In this document: in pieces, positions 50,212-58,408 of the stretch
Layout: the number at the start of each line of letters is the position of its first letter
Position numbering within the stretch: the first letter of the stretch is position 1
From: Devosia sp.
GTDB taxonomy: Bacteria > Pseudomonadota > Alphaproteobacteria > Rhizobiales > Devosiaceae
Reading direction: 5' to 3'
Length of the DNA: 64,000 nt
NCBI RefSeq assembly: GCF_028290625.1
Contig: NZ_JAQGJM010000019.1
Coordinates: forward strand, 103,466 to 167,465
Translations under genes and position numbers: made by a program
Notes under the pieces: model-generated
The model's input: the letters and a program-made list of their open reading frames with translations, nothing else
The model's database searches: none
Told to the model about the DNA's origin: nothing

Positions 50212-50810
50212 CCCCCGATCAATCGCTGGATTTTGCCCTCGGCGGTGTCGCTGGCCTCGTCATAGGCGATGGTGCCCTGGAACGTGCCGTCGGCCTTCAT
50301 CAGATAGACCAGCGCGGTGTGGTCGACGAGATAATACGGGTCACCTGCCTCCCCCTTCTTTTCGGAAAACACGCCGAATGCCTTCTTGACCGCGTCGGTC
50401 TGTGCCTGATCACCCACCAGCCCGATGATCGAGGGGTCGAACCCTTCGACATAGCCCTTGACCTTGTCCAGAGTGTCGCGATCTGGGTCGACGGTGACGA
50501 AAATGATACGCAAATCATCAGCACTAGCGCCCAATTTCGCTCGCCATGCTGTCGTCTCCGCCAGCGTTGTCGGGCACACATCGGGGCAGAAGGTGTAGCC
50601 GAAGAATACCAGGCTCGGCTTGCCCTTAAGGTCAGCCTGCGTGAACTCGCCGCCCTTGGTGGAGGCCAGCTCGAACGCCTGCCCGGTCACGCCGAGCGGG
50701 CGGGCGGGGGGCTTGAACAGATAGAGGCCCGTGGCGCCGATGGCGACCAGGACCACGAGGCTCCACAAGACGATGCGGAAGTTGCGCAGGGTTTTTGGGT
50801 TTTGGGTCAT
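50208..50810 (-). CDS. SCO1/SenC-family protein
   Basis: 200 residues with one N-terminal membrane helix (about 12-31) and a periplasmic thioredoxin fold. The copper-binding Cys75 and Cys79 (Phe-Cys-Pro-Asp-Val-Cys-Pro) and His164 (Leu-Val-Asp-His-Thr) are all present. SCO proteins deliver copper to the CuA site of cytochrome c oxidase or act as thiol reductases. It precedes tlyA with a 4-base overlap; a large palindromic repeat lies upstream of its start. Confidence 0.95.
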   Translation of the reverse strand: MTQNPKTLRNFRIVLWSLVVLVAIGATGLYLFKPPARPLGVTGQAFELASTKGGEFTQADLKGKPSLVFFGYTFCPDVCPTTLAETTAWRAKLGASADDLRIIFVTVDPDRDTLDKVKGYVEGFDPSIIGLVGDQAQTDAVKKAFGVFSEKKGEAGDPYYLVDHTALVYLMKADGTFQGTIAYDEASDTAEGKIQRLIGG

Positions 50811-50836
50811 GCTTTACTTTCTATGGGACGGCCAGC

Positions 50837-50976
50837 GCCCCCTCATCCGCCCTTCGGGCACCTTCTCCCACGAGGGGAGAAGGGGATGGAGCTGAGAGTT
50901 CTCAGTCGTCACCCCTCGCCCCTTGTGGGAGAGGGACCGGGTTTCTGCGTTCAGCAGAAACCCAGGGTGAGGGGGC
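50837..50976. repeat. Dispersed palindrome (CCCTCATCC / GGTGAGGG type)
   Basis: About 140 bases with outer arms GCCCCCTCA and TGAGGGGGC, inner CTTCTCCCACGAGGGGAGAA and CTTGTGGGAGAGGG parts and a self-complementary GTTTCTGCG/CAGAAAC core. It sits between the SCO start and the xseB stop. This class of palindrome is common between genes in Alphaproteobacteria. Confidence 0.85.
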
Positions 50977-50977
50977 C

Positions 50978-51223
50978 TTAAGCGTCCAGCGGCTCCGTTC
51001 CGGTCGCCTTGCCGTCGCGGCTCAGAGTGATCTTTTCGATTCGCGCTTCCGCCGTGCGCAGCAGGCCCTCGCAATGGGCCTTAAGTGCCTCACCGCGCTC
51101 ATAAATTGCGATCGATTCCGCCAGCGGCGCGCGGCCGCTTTCCAGCTTGCCGACGATTTCCTCAAGCTGGGCCAGCGCCGCCTCGAAGCTCAGCGCCTTG
51201 ATGTCCTCGTTGGCCTCAGCCAT
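50978..51223 (-). CDS. xseB: Exodeoxyribonuclease VII small subunit
   Basis: 81 residues, usual length. Two helices with [16 protein letters not shown] and Ser-Ile-Ala-Ile-Tyr-Glu-Arg-Gly, the family signature. It joins XseA in degrading single-stranded DNA. It starts 9 bases after the HDAC-type gene, in one operon, an order common in Alphaproteobacteria. Confidence 0.96.
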   Translation of the reverse strand: MAEANEDIKALSFEAALAQLEEIVGKLESGRAPLAESIAIYERGEALKAHCEGLLRTAEARIEKITLSRDGKATGTEPLDA

Positions 51224-51232
51224 GGTAAAATC

Positions 51233-52180
51233 CTATTCTTCCAGTCGCCCGATGGCGCCGTCCATCAGCATGGCGACGTGGTGCGAAACGCCCCCGGCCA
51301 GCCCTTTGAGGTCATAGCCACCTTCGAGCAGTGACACAATCCGGTTGCCGCAATGGCGCTCGGCGACGTCCATCAGCTTGCCGGTGAGCCAGCCGTAATC
51401 CTGCGCATTCCAGTTGAGCTGGGCCAGGGGATCGCGCTCATGAGCGTCAAAGCCAGCCGAAATCAGGATCAGGTCGGGCGAAAAATTGATGAGTGCCGGG
51501 AAAATCCGCCCGATATAGGCCTCACGCATGGCCTGACCATCGGTATCGGGATCGAGCGGAGCATTGGTGATATTGCCCACGCCGGTTTCGCTCATCTTGC
51601 CGCTGCCCGGGTAGAGGGGCATCTGGTGGCTCGAGGCGTAGAACACGCTGGGATCGCCCTTGAAAATGTCCTGCGTGCCATTGCCGTGGTGCACGTCGAA
51701 ATCGACGATTGCCACCCGCTCGGCGCCATATTTGCGCTGCGCCTCGCGCGCCACCACGGCGATAGTGTTGATCAGGCAAAATCCCATCGGGCTGTCGAAT
51801 TCCGCGTGATGCCCCGGTGGTCGAATGGCGCAGAAGGCGTTGTCCGCCTCGCCCAGCAAGACGGCATCCAGCGCCGCCAGCGCGCCGCCCAGGGCCGTGC
51901 TGACCGTGTCGAGCGAAGTCGAGGAGATGAAGGTATCGCCATCGATCTGGCCGATTCCTTCGGCCGGTCGTGCATCGCGCAAGATGCTCATATATTTTGG
52001 CGAATGCACCAGCTCGGCCAGCGTCAGGTCGCCCGATGGGGCGGGTCGGCGCAGTAGCGCGTCGAAACGTGATTTGGCCAGCGCCTCGTCCACGGCACGA
52101 ATGCGATCGGCGCGTTCGGGATGGCCTGCCGGCGTAACGTGGCCGTCGAAATTGGGTTGGTTGATGAGAAGTGTGGTCAC
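51233..52180 (-). CDS. Histone deacetylase-family amidohydrolase
   Basis: 315 residues from a GTG at 52180 behind GAGAAGAG. Zinc site and charge relay residues are present: Arg-Pro-Pro-Gly-His-His-Ala, Asp-Phe-Asp-Val-His-His-Gly-Asn-Gly, and Ser-Ala-Gly-Phe-Asp-Ala-His; the late Gly-Gly-Tyr-Asp completes the pocket. Bacterial members deacetylate acetylpolyamines or acetoin-like compounds. Upstream of xseB in the same operon; divergent from the Sua5 gene by 66 bases. Confidence 0.93.
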   Translation of the reverse strand: MTTLLINQPNFDGHVTPAGHPERADRIRAVDEALAKSRFDALLRRPAPSGDLTLAELVHSPKYMSILRDARPAEGIGQIDGDTFISSTSLDTVSTALGGALAALDAVLLGEADNAFCAIRPPGHHAEFDSPMGFCLINTIAVVAREAQRKYGAERVAIVDFDVHHGNGTQDIFKGDPSVFYASSHQMPLYPGSGKMSETGVGNITNAPLDPDTDGQAMREAYIGRIFPALINFSPDLILISAGFDAHERDPLAQLNWNAQDYGWLTGKLMDVAERHCGNRIVSLLEGGYDLKGLAGGVSHHVAMLMDGAIGRLEE

Positions 52181-52246
52181 TCTTCTACTCTTCTCGTGGG
52201 TTCACTCCGTCTTGACGTGCCGCCGCCCGGTTGTCAAACAGCCCTC

Positions 52247-53173
52247 ATGAGCGCTTTCCTCGATATCGCCGCCGGTGCCGCACTTCTGCGTGAGGGAAAG
52301 CTGTGTGCCTTCCCCACCGAAACCGTCTATGGCCTGGGCGCCGACGCTACCGATGCCGATGCGGTGTTGTCGATTTATGAAACCAAGGGCCGCCCGCGGT
52401 TTAACCCGCTGATTGTCCACGTCGCTGATCTGGCAATGGCCAAGACCCTTGCCGAGTTCCCGCCGCTAGCCGAGCGGCTTGCCGAATTCTGGCCGGGCCC
52501 GCTGACTTTGGTGCTGCCCGCCAAGCCTGGGAATGGCCTGGCCGATGTTGCTACCGCTGGGCTGGATAGCGTCGCTATCCGGGTTCCAAACCATCCGCTG
52601 GCGCTGGAATTGATCCGTGCAGCGGGGCGTCCGCTGGCCGCGCCCTCCGCCAATCCATCTGGGCGTCTGTCGCCGACGACGGCGGAGCAGGTGGTGACCG
52701 GCTTTGAGGGTCGCGTCCCGGTGGTTGATGGCGGTCCCTGCAGGTCGGGCGTGGAATCCACGATTATCCGCGTTGATGGCGGCCGCTTGATCCAGTTGCG
52801 GGCAGGGGCGCTGGCCCGGTCTGACGTCGAAGCTACGATTGGGCAGGCTGTTGAGCTTGCGCCGAAGGACAGCGCTATCGCAGCGCCTGGAATGATGCTC
52901 AGCCATTACGCTCCGAGCGCAGGCGTGCGGCTGAACACGGTGCCGGAGGCTGGGGAGGCTTATCTGGCGTTTGGGGATGCGGCGGGTTTCACCGGCCCCA
53001 CGCGCAACCTTTCACCGTCCGGCGACCTGCATGAGGCGGCGCGGAATTTGTTTTCGATGTTGCATGAGTTGGATGCGTCGGGGGCAGCGATGATCGCGGT
53101 CGCGCCGGTTCCAATGGAGGGATTGGGCGAAGCGATCAATGACCGGCTGGAGCGGGCTGCCGCGCCACGTTAG
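52247..53173 (+). CDS. L-threonylcarbamoyladenylate synthase (Sua5 type)
   Basis: 308 residues from the ATG at 52247. The YrdC domain covers about the first 200 residues (Cys-Ala-Phe-Pro-Thr-Glu-Thr-Val-Tyr-Gly-Leu-Gly-Ala, Lys-Gly-Arg-Pro-Arg-Phe-Asn-Pro-Leu, Ala-Ala-Pro-Ser-Ala-Asn-Pro-Ser-Gly); the C-terminal Sua5 domain follows after Ala-Pro-Gly-Met-Met-Leu-Ser-His-Tyr-Ala-Pro. It makes the threonylcarbamoyl-AMP used for t6A37 of tRNAs. The two-domain form is the Sua5 rather than the short TsaC type. Confidence 0.95.
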   Translation: MSAFLDIAAGAALLREGKLCAFPTETVYGLGADATDADAVLSIYETKGRPRFNPLIVHVADLAMAKTLAEFPPLAERLAEFWPGPLTLVLPAKPGNGLADVATAGLDSVAIRVPNHPLALELIRAAGRPLAAPSANPSGRLSPTTAEQVVTGFEGRVPVVDGGPCRSGVESTIIRVDGGRLIQLRAGALARSDVEATIGQAVELAPKDSAIAAPGMMLSHYAPSAGVRLNTVPEAGEAYLAFGDAAGFTGPTRNLSPSGDLHEAARNLFSMLHELDASGAAMIAVAPVPMEGLGEAINDRLERAAAPR

Positions 53174-53307
53174 TGCCACGCCCTCGTGGTTCGAGGCTCG
53201 TGAAGAACTTGCACCTCACCATGAGGGCTACTGGAACAGCTCATGCCGAAAAGTAGCCCTCATGGTGAGGTGCGCCTCTCGGCGCCTCGAACCACGAGGG
53301 CGTGCCA
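53174..53307. repeat. Dispersed nested palindrome, family A, copy 4
   Basis: 134 bases between the convergent Sua5 and DnaJ-like genes. Arms TGCCACGCCCTCGTGGTTCG and complement; inner CCTCACCATGAGG and CCTCATGGTGAGG units. The left arm begins at the Sua5 stop codon. Its spacer differs from those of copies 1-3. Confidence 0.92.
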
Positions 53308-53310
53308 CAA

Positions 53311-54249
53311 TCAGTCCCGCACCTTGTACGGCTTGCTTTCCCGCATGAACCGCATCAGGGCTTCGAGGTCCGGATCGCCGCCCGGCGGAAGCACCACCTT
53401 CAGGTTCACATAAAGGTCGCCGTCACCGTACAGCCCCTTGCCCTTGAGGCGCAGCGCCTTGCCGGTATCGACGCCCGGCGGCAGGTTTAGCTCGACCGAG
53501 CCGCCCAGCGTGGGCACGCGGATTTTGGTGCCCAGCACGGCTTCATAGAGCGCCAGCGCCACGTCGGTGCGCAAATCGGCGCCGTCGCGGCGGAACTGCT
53601 TGGACTTCTGGAATTTCACCGTCACCAGCGCATCGCCGGGCTCGCCGAATGGATTGGGCGCGCCCTGGCCTTTGAGCCGGATCTGCTGGCCTTCCTCGAC
53701 CTTCTCGGGCAGCTTGACCGACAGCACCTTGCCGCTCGGCATCCGCACCGGGACCGAGGCGGCATTGTGGGCGTCTTCAAGCGACACCGCCGCCATGACC
53801 ACGATATCCTCGCCCTTGCGGCCAGCGCCGCTTGGCTGCTGTGCTGCACCCGCAAACGGGTCCCATTGAGCGCCGCCGGGGCCCGGACGGGCACCGCCGC
53901 CGCGCTGTGTGCCGCCGAAGCCGCTCATGAATTCCTTGAGAATGTCCTCGGCCGAAAACCCGCTCTGCGCCGTGCGCCCGCCGCGTGCCGCGCCAGCGGC
54001 GCCCGGATTGAAGCCGGCGAATTTCGGATTGCCGTCCGCATCGATTTCGCCGCGATCGAACTGGCCGCGCTTTTCGACATTGTTCAGCAGGTCATAGGCA
54101 TGCGTCGCCTCGGCAAATTTTTCATGTGCCGCCGGGTCTTCCGGATTCTGATCGGGGTGAAATTTCTTGGCCAGCTTGCGATAGGCGGATTTGATGTCCT
54201 TCTCGCTTGCCGAGCGGGTCACCCCCAGCACGGTATATGGATCGCGCAT
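53311..54249 (-). CDS. CbpA-type DnaJ co-chaperone
   Basis: 312 residues from the ATG at 54249 after AGGA; a longer open frame upstream is antisense to pdxH and not credible. N-terminal J domain with Lys-Lys-Phe-His-Pro-Asp-Gln, a Gly-rich linker (about 85-140) and a C-terminal DnaJ domain with Gly-Asp-Leu-Tyr-Val-Asn-Leu. The Cys-rich zinc finger of true DnaJ is absent, which makes it CbpA-like. It stimulates DnaK. Divergent from pdxH over 96 bases. Confidence 0.94.
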   Translation of the reverse strand: MRDPYTVLGVTRSASEKDIKSAYRKLAKKFHPDQNPEDPAAHEKFAEATHAYDLLNNVEKRGQFDRGEIDADGNPKFAGFNPGAAGAARGGRTAQSGFSAEDILKEFMSGFGGTQRGGGARPGPGGAQWDPFAGAAQQPSGAGRKGEDIVVMAAVSLEDAHNAASVPVRMPSGKVLSVKLPEKVEEGQQIRLKGQGAPNPFGEPGDALVTVKFQKSKQFRRDGADLRTDVALALYEAVLGTKIRVPTLGGSVELNLPPGVDTGKALRLKGKGLYGDGDLYVNLKVVLPPGGDPDLEALMRFMRESKPYKVRD

Positions 54250-54345
54250 CGTGTCCTGTCGATTGAGTCTTGGCGTTGCTTCGCCATGGTTTCCCGTCCT
54301 ATATGGCGAGCGTCCCCCGCCTTGTCCAGTTTTACGGCTGTCATC

Positions 54346-54975
54346 ATGCTGCAGACCCTGACCGAACGCCTGTTTGATGATGGCGACCGCACCGATCTCG
54401 ATCCTTTTGCGCTGTTCGAGGAATGGTTCGCGCTGGCGCAGGAAGCCGAGCCCAACGACCCGCACGCTTTGGCGCTCGCCACCGTCGATGCCGATGGAAT
54501 GCCCGATGTGCGCATGGTCCTGCTCAACCAGCGCGATACCCGCGGCTTCGGCTTTTTCACCAATTTCGAGAGCGCCAAGGGCGAGCAACTCCATGCCCAT
54601 CCCAGCGCCGCCATGCTGATGCATTGGAAGTCGCTGCGCCGTCAGGTGCGGGTGCGCGGCCCGGTCGAGGTGGTCACGCCAGCCGAGGCCGACGCCTATT
54701 TTGCCTCGCGCCACCGCGGCAGCCAGATCGCTTCGTCCGCTTCCGAACAGTCGCGTCCGCTCGATAGCCGCCAGGCGCTGATGGATCGCGTTTCGGCTCT
54801 TGAGGCGCAGGTCGGCGACGGCCCGGTCACCCGCCCGGCGCACTGGTCCGGCTTCCGCATCGTCCCTGTCAGCATCGAGTTCTGGAAGGACGGCCAGTAT
54901 CGGCTGCACGACCGCGTCCGCTTTACCCGGCAAAGCCCCGATGCGCCCTGGGCAAATACTCGCCTCTATCCCTGA
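54346..54975 (+). CDS. pdxH: Pyridoxamine 5'-phosphate oxidase
   Basis: 209 residues from the ATG at 54346 (weak ribosome site). Family features: Ala-Thr-Val-Asp-Ala-Asp-Gly-Met-Pro, Arg-Met-Val-Leu-Leu, Arg-Gly-Phe-Gly-Phe-Phe-Thr-Asn, Leu-Arg-Arg-Gln-Val-Arg-Val-Arg-Gly and the C-terminal Arg-Leu-His-Asp-Arg-Val-Arg-Phe ... Thr-Arg-Leu-Tyr-Pro. It oxidises pyridoxamine or pyridoxine phosphate to pyridoxal phosphate with FMN. Transcribed toward the DUF898 gene 75 bases downstream. Confidence 0.97.
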   Translation: MLQTLTERLFDDGDRTDLDPFALFEEWFALAQEAEPNDPHALALATVDADGMPDVRMVLLNQRDTRGFGFFTNFESAKGEQLHAHPSAAMLMHWKSLRRQVRVRGPVEVVTPAEADAYFASRHRGSQIASSASEQSRPLDSRQALMDRVSALEAQVGDGPVTRPAHWSGFRIVPVSIEFWKDGQYRLHDRVRFTRQSPDAPWANTRLYP

Positions 54976-55050
54976 TCAAGACATCTCCATCTGTCTTCCA
55001 AAACCCCCGGCGCTCGCATAGACAGTATGCGGGGCATCTGGGGACGCGTA

Positions 55051-56265
55051 ATGGTCTTGGATAATGAGGGGGAACGGCCGGTACAGGTCGTTTTTACCGG
55101 CACGCGCCGTGAAATGGCAGGCATTCTATTGCGCGGCTATGCGCTGATGCTGCCCACCATTGGGCTTTACCGGTTCTGGGTCACCAGTTGGAAGCGCCGA
55201 TTCTACTGGTCCAATACCGAAATCGATGGCGATCCGCTCGACTATACCGGCCACGCACTGCAATTGCTGATCGGCTTCATGCTGGCGCTGATCGTCTTCG
55301 TGCCGATCTATGCGCTGTTCTTTTATCTCTCGACCCAGAGCGGGGAAGTCGCAGTCACCGGCTATGGCATTGTGGCCGTGGTGCTGTGGTTCCTCACCGG
55401 TTATGCGGGCTATCGCGCGCGCGATTTCCGCCTGTCGCGCACCCTGTGGCGCGGCATCCGCTTCGATCAGGCCGGCAATGCCTTCGGCTATGCCTTCCGC
55501 CGCTTCGGCTGGACCATCCTGATGCTCCTCACGCTGGGCATCGTCTATCCGTGGATGAGTTCCAATCTCTGGCGCTATCGTTGGAACAACACTTGGTATG
55601 GCGACCGCCAGTTCAGCTTCACCGGCCGGGCTCGGGCGCTGCTTGGGCCGTATTACCTGGCCTATGGCGTCGTCGTGGTGGTAGGCAGCGTCGGCGTTTT
55701 GACTAGCGCCGGCATGGGCGCTTTCACCCCCGGCGGCCCGAGCGATCCGCTCAGCGTCATCCCCGGCCTCGTGGCTGCGCTGATCTGTGGCGCGTTCATC
55801 CTGATCTACCAATCGCGCGAAATGACCCGCTTCTGGTCGCAGGTGCATCTCGGAACCGCCAACCTGGCCGTGACCGTGCGCGCCCGCAGCCTGATCGGCC
55901 AATATCTTCTGTTCGGCCTGGCGCTATTGGGCATCTACATCGTCCTCGCCATCGGCGGCATCGTGGTGCTGTTCGTGCTCGCCAGCGACGCCTTTGCGGG
56001 CGGCGAGTTCGACACGGCCCTGTTCATGAGCCACCTGCAGGGCAGCGCCGGCGTGCTGATCGCTGTGGTGATCGGCTACCTGCTGATCCTGGCGGCCTTC
56101 AGCTTCATGCATGAGCTGTTCATCGGCCTCGGCTTCTGGAAGCTGGTGGCCCGCAACGCCAGCATCAGCGATGTCGCGTCGCTGCGCAGCGTGCGCGCCC
56201 GAGGCGAAGACAAGACACTGGCCGGCGAGGGCCTAGCCGATGCTCTCAACGTGGGAGCCTATTGA
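55051..56265 (+). CDS. DUF898 (YjgN family) membrane protein
   Basis: 404 residues from the ATG at 55051 after GGGGA; an in-frame ATG 24 bases earlier lacks a ribosome site. YjgN features: an N-terminal strand (Val-Gln-Val-Val-Phe-Thr-Gly-Thr), Gly-Leu-Tyr-Arg-Phe-Trp-Val-Thr-Ser-Trp-Lys-Arg-Arg-Phe and a repeat of this block later (Gly-Ile-Val-Tyr-Pro-Trp). About eight membrane helices. Function unknown. The protease gene overlaps its stop by one base (TGATG at 56263), an arrangement implying coupled translation; the two probably act together in the membrane. Confidence 0.92.
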   Translation: MVLDNEGERPVQVVFTGTRREMAGILLRGYALMLPTIGLYRFWVTSWKRRFYWSNTEIDGDPLDYTGHALQLLIGFMLALIVFVPIYALFFYLSTQSGEVAVTGYGIVAVVLWFLTGYAGYRARDFRLSRTLWRGIRFDQAGNAFGYAFRRFGWTILMLLTLGIVYPWMSSNLWRYRWNNTWYGDRQFSFTGRARALLGPYYLAYGVVVVVGSVGVLTSAGMGAFTPGGPSDPLSVIPGLVAALICGAFILIYQSREMTRFWSQVHLGTANLAVTVRARSLIGQYLLFGLALLGIYIVLAIGGIVVLFVLASDAFAGGEFDTALFMSHLQGSAGVLIAVVIGYLLILAAFSFMHELFIGLGFWKLVARNASISDVASLRSVRARGEDKTLAGEGLADALNVGAY

Positions 56266-57419
56266 TGAGCGTGCCCGCCCGCTACCAGGATGGCCTCGTC
56301 GCGCTGGTTATCGACGTCGCCCTTGATTATGAAAGCGTCGGCAGCGCCGGCAACCTGCTGCTGCGCGATCCGCAGAGCAATGCCATCCTGACGCGCTGGG
56401 CGGCCGCCGATATCCATCCCGCCTATGGCCGTAGGAACGAGCTGCGGCTCAGTTCGATTACCCAGAATTCCGGCGCCCGTATCATCGTCACCGGGCCGGC
56501 CGAAATCGGCCAGGTCCGCGCCATGCTGCCGGACCTGAGCGCCAAGCATCGTCTGGAGTTCGGCAAGCAACTGCGCATCGGCGCCATCGCCACCGTGGCG
56601 CTGGCCACTGTCATCCTCGCCTATCTCTATGGCGTGCCGCTGTTGGCTGCGCGGGTGGTCAATTACGTGCCGGCCGATTGGGAGCGCACCATGGGCGACA
56701 CCGTCGCCACCCAGATGGAGGCGAGCCTCAAGGAAACCAACAATTTCGCTATCTGCGATCCCGATCCGAACAGCGTCGCCAATGCGGCGATTGCCCGTTT
56801 CGGCGCCGCGGCGCTGGGCACCGGCTCGCCGTTTACGCTCGATATCAAGGTGGTCCGCACCGACGTGGCCAACGCCTTCGCGCTGCCGGGCGGTAAGGTC
56901 TATTTCTTCTCGGCGCTACTCGACCGGGCGGAGTCCCCCGATGAGTTCGCCGGGGTGCTGGCCCATGAAATCGGCCACGTGGTGCATCGCCATGCCATGG
57001 AGGGGCTGATTTCTAGCGCCGGCACCGGCGCCCTGGTGGGCTTCATCCTCGGCGACATGACCGGCATTTCCATCGCCGCAGGTCTGGGCTCGACCATGAT
57101 CGACACCCATTTTTCGCGCGAGGCCGAAAGCCAGGCCGATGCCTATGCTGCCGACGTCGCCAGCCGCATGGATTTCCAGCCCGCCGGCCTTGCGGACCTG
57201 CTCAACCGCGTCGCCGAAGACGACGATTTCAGCAAGGCCCTGGCCCTGTTCAGCACCCACCCGCTCACCGAGGATCGCCGCTTACATCTGCAGGCCCTGA
57301 CCCACGAAACCCCAGCCGGGCTGGAGCCGCCCTTTACCGCCGCCGAATGGACCGCGATCAAGACCATGTGCGGCGGGCCGCTGAAGAGCCCGCCGCACAA
57401 AACCAAGCTAGGCACCTGA
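56265..57419 (+). CDS. M48-family membrane metalloprotease
   Basis: 384 residues, starting on the last base of the DUF898 stop. A soluble N-terminal domain (1-100), one membrane helix (about 103-125), then the M48 protease domain with the zinc motif His234-Glu-Ile-Gly-His238 followed by Arg-His, and Ser-Arg-Glu-Ala-Glu-Ser-Gln-Ala-Asp giving the third ligand. The C-terminal part has a Ser-Thr-His-Pro-Leu-Thr-Glu-Asp-Arg motif typical of BepA/LoiP-type peptidases. It probably degrades or processes envelope proteins; whether its active site faces the periplasm is not settled. Confidence 0.92.
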   Translation: MSVPARYQDGLVALVIDVALDYESVGSAGNLLLRDPQSNAILTRWAAADIHPAYGRRNELRLSSITQNSGARIIVTGPAEIGQVRAMLPDLSAKHRLEFGKQLRIGAIATVALATVILAYLYGVPLLAARVVNYVPADWERTMGDTVATQMEASLKETNNFAICDPDPNSVANAAIARFGAAALGTGSPFTLDIKVVRTDVANAFALPGGKVYFFSALLDRAESPDEFAGVLAHEIGHVVHRHAMEGLISSAGTGALVGFILGDMTGISIAAGLGSTMIDTHFSREAESQADAYAADVASRMDFQPAGLADLLNRVAEDDDFSKALALFSTHPLTEDRRLHLQALTHETPAGLEPPFTAAEWTAIKTMCGGPLKSPPHKTKLGT

Positions 57420-57504
57420 TGGCACGCCCGCTTTCGGCAAATTGATTCAAACTCGCGCAATGGTTTGCCGCTAGTCTGGCTGAGCTTGGGAGACATCGCG
57501 ACTT

Positions 57505-58401
57505 TTGCGCATACTGATCCGAACATCGAAATGGGCAAGTCTGGCGCGCCGCCTCGGCAGCCTGGCTATTCCCCTGACCGTGATCCCGGTGCTGCTGCAC
57601 CGCGAACGCCTGATCCCCAGCGATATCTTTCTGATCGCGGCGCTTTTGGCCGCGCTAGTGGCGGCGCTGGCGGTCTGCGTGGCGCTGATTGCTTTCGTCC
57701 GGCTTTGGTTTGCCGGCGACAAGGGCTGGGGCCTCACCTTTGCGGGCCTGTTCCTGGGGCTGCTGTGCCTGGCGCCGGTCGCCTATGTCGCCATGCTGGC
57801 CGTGCGTTATCCGCCCGTCACCGATATCGCCACCACCGATCGCGGCCGCATGCCGCTGGTGCTGGAACCCGACACCACGCTGATGCCGCCGCCCAAACTG
57901 CTGTCGCTGGCGCAGATCGACGCCATTTTCCCCAATGTGCGGACCCGCACGTATCCGCTCGATGCCCAGCAGGCCTATGACATCGTGCTGCGCATGGTCA
58001 CCGACCGCGGCTGGGACATTCGCCGGCAACAGGCGCCCACCACGCCCACCGGCACCGGCCAGATCAATGCCCGCATCGTCACCCTGTTCGGCTGGCGCGA
58101 GGAGGCGGTCCTGCTGATCACCGGCACCGCAGAAGGCGTCAACGTCGACATGCGGTCCGCCTCCATCAACGCCGTCCACGATTTCGGCTCCAACGGCCAG
58201 CGCGTCGAAGACTTTCTGGTCGCCCTCGATACCGAAATCACCACCCTGCTGCGCGACAACCCCAATGCGGACCAGCCGGTCGAGGCCGATCCGGATGACG
58301 GTGCTACTGACGATGGCGCGCCCGTCAACCAGGCGCCGACCCCCAGCCAGCGTCCACCAGCCGCCGAAGACGCTCCCGATGAGATTGTCGATCGAGGCTG
58401 A
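57505..58401 (+). CDS. DUF1499 membrane protein
   Basis: 298 residues from a TTG at 57505; no ATG gives a complete first helix. Two or three N-terminal membrane helices (about 15-105), then the DUF1499 domain (Tyr-Pro-Leu-Asp-Ala-Gln-Gln-Ala-Tyr, Asp-Met-Arg-Ser-Ala-Ser) and an acidic Asp/Pro-rich tail. Function unknown. It follows the DUF898-M48 pair by 85 bases on the same strand and may be part of that membrane cluster. Confidence 0.85.
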   Translation: MRILIRTSKWASLARRLGSLAIPLTVIPVLLHRERLIPSDIFLIAALLAALVAALAVCVALIAFVRLWFAGDKGWGLTFAGLFLGLLCLAPVAYVAMLAVRYPPVTDIATTDRGRMPLVLEPDTTLMPPPKLLSLAQIDAIFPNVRTRTYPLDAQQAYDIVLRMVTDRGWDIRRQQAPTTPTGTGQINARIVTLFGWREEAVLLITGTAEGVNVDMRSASINAVHDFGSNGQRVEDFLVALDTEITTLLRDNPNADQPVEADPDDGATDDGAPVNQAPTPSQRPPAAEDAPDEIVDRG

Positions 58402-58408
58402 GCTGGCG

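Noticed and set aside
54250..54933. N-terminal extension of the DnaJ-like protein by about 230 residues
   Set aside because: The extension is antisense to pdxH; the J domain begins exactly at the ATG with a ribosome site at 54249.
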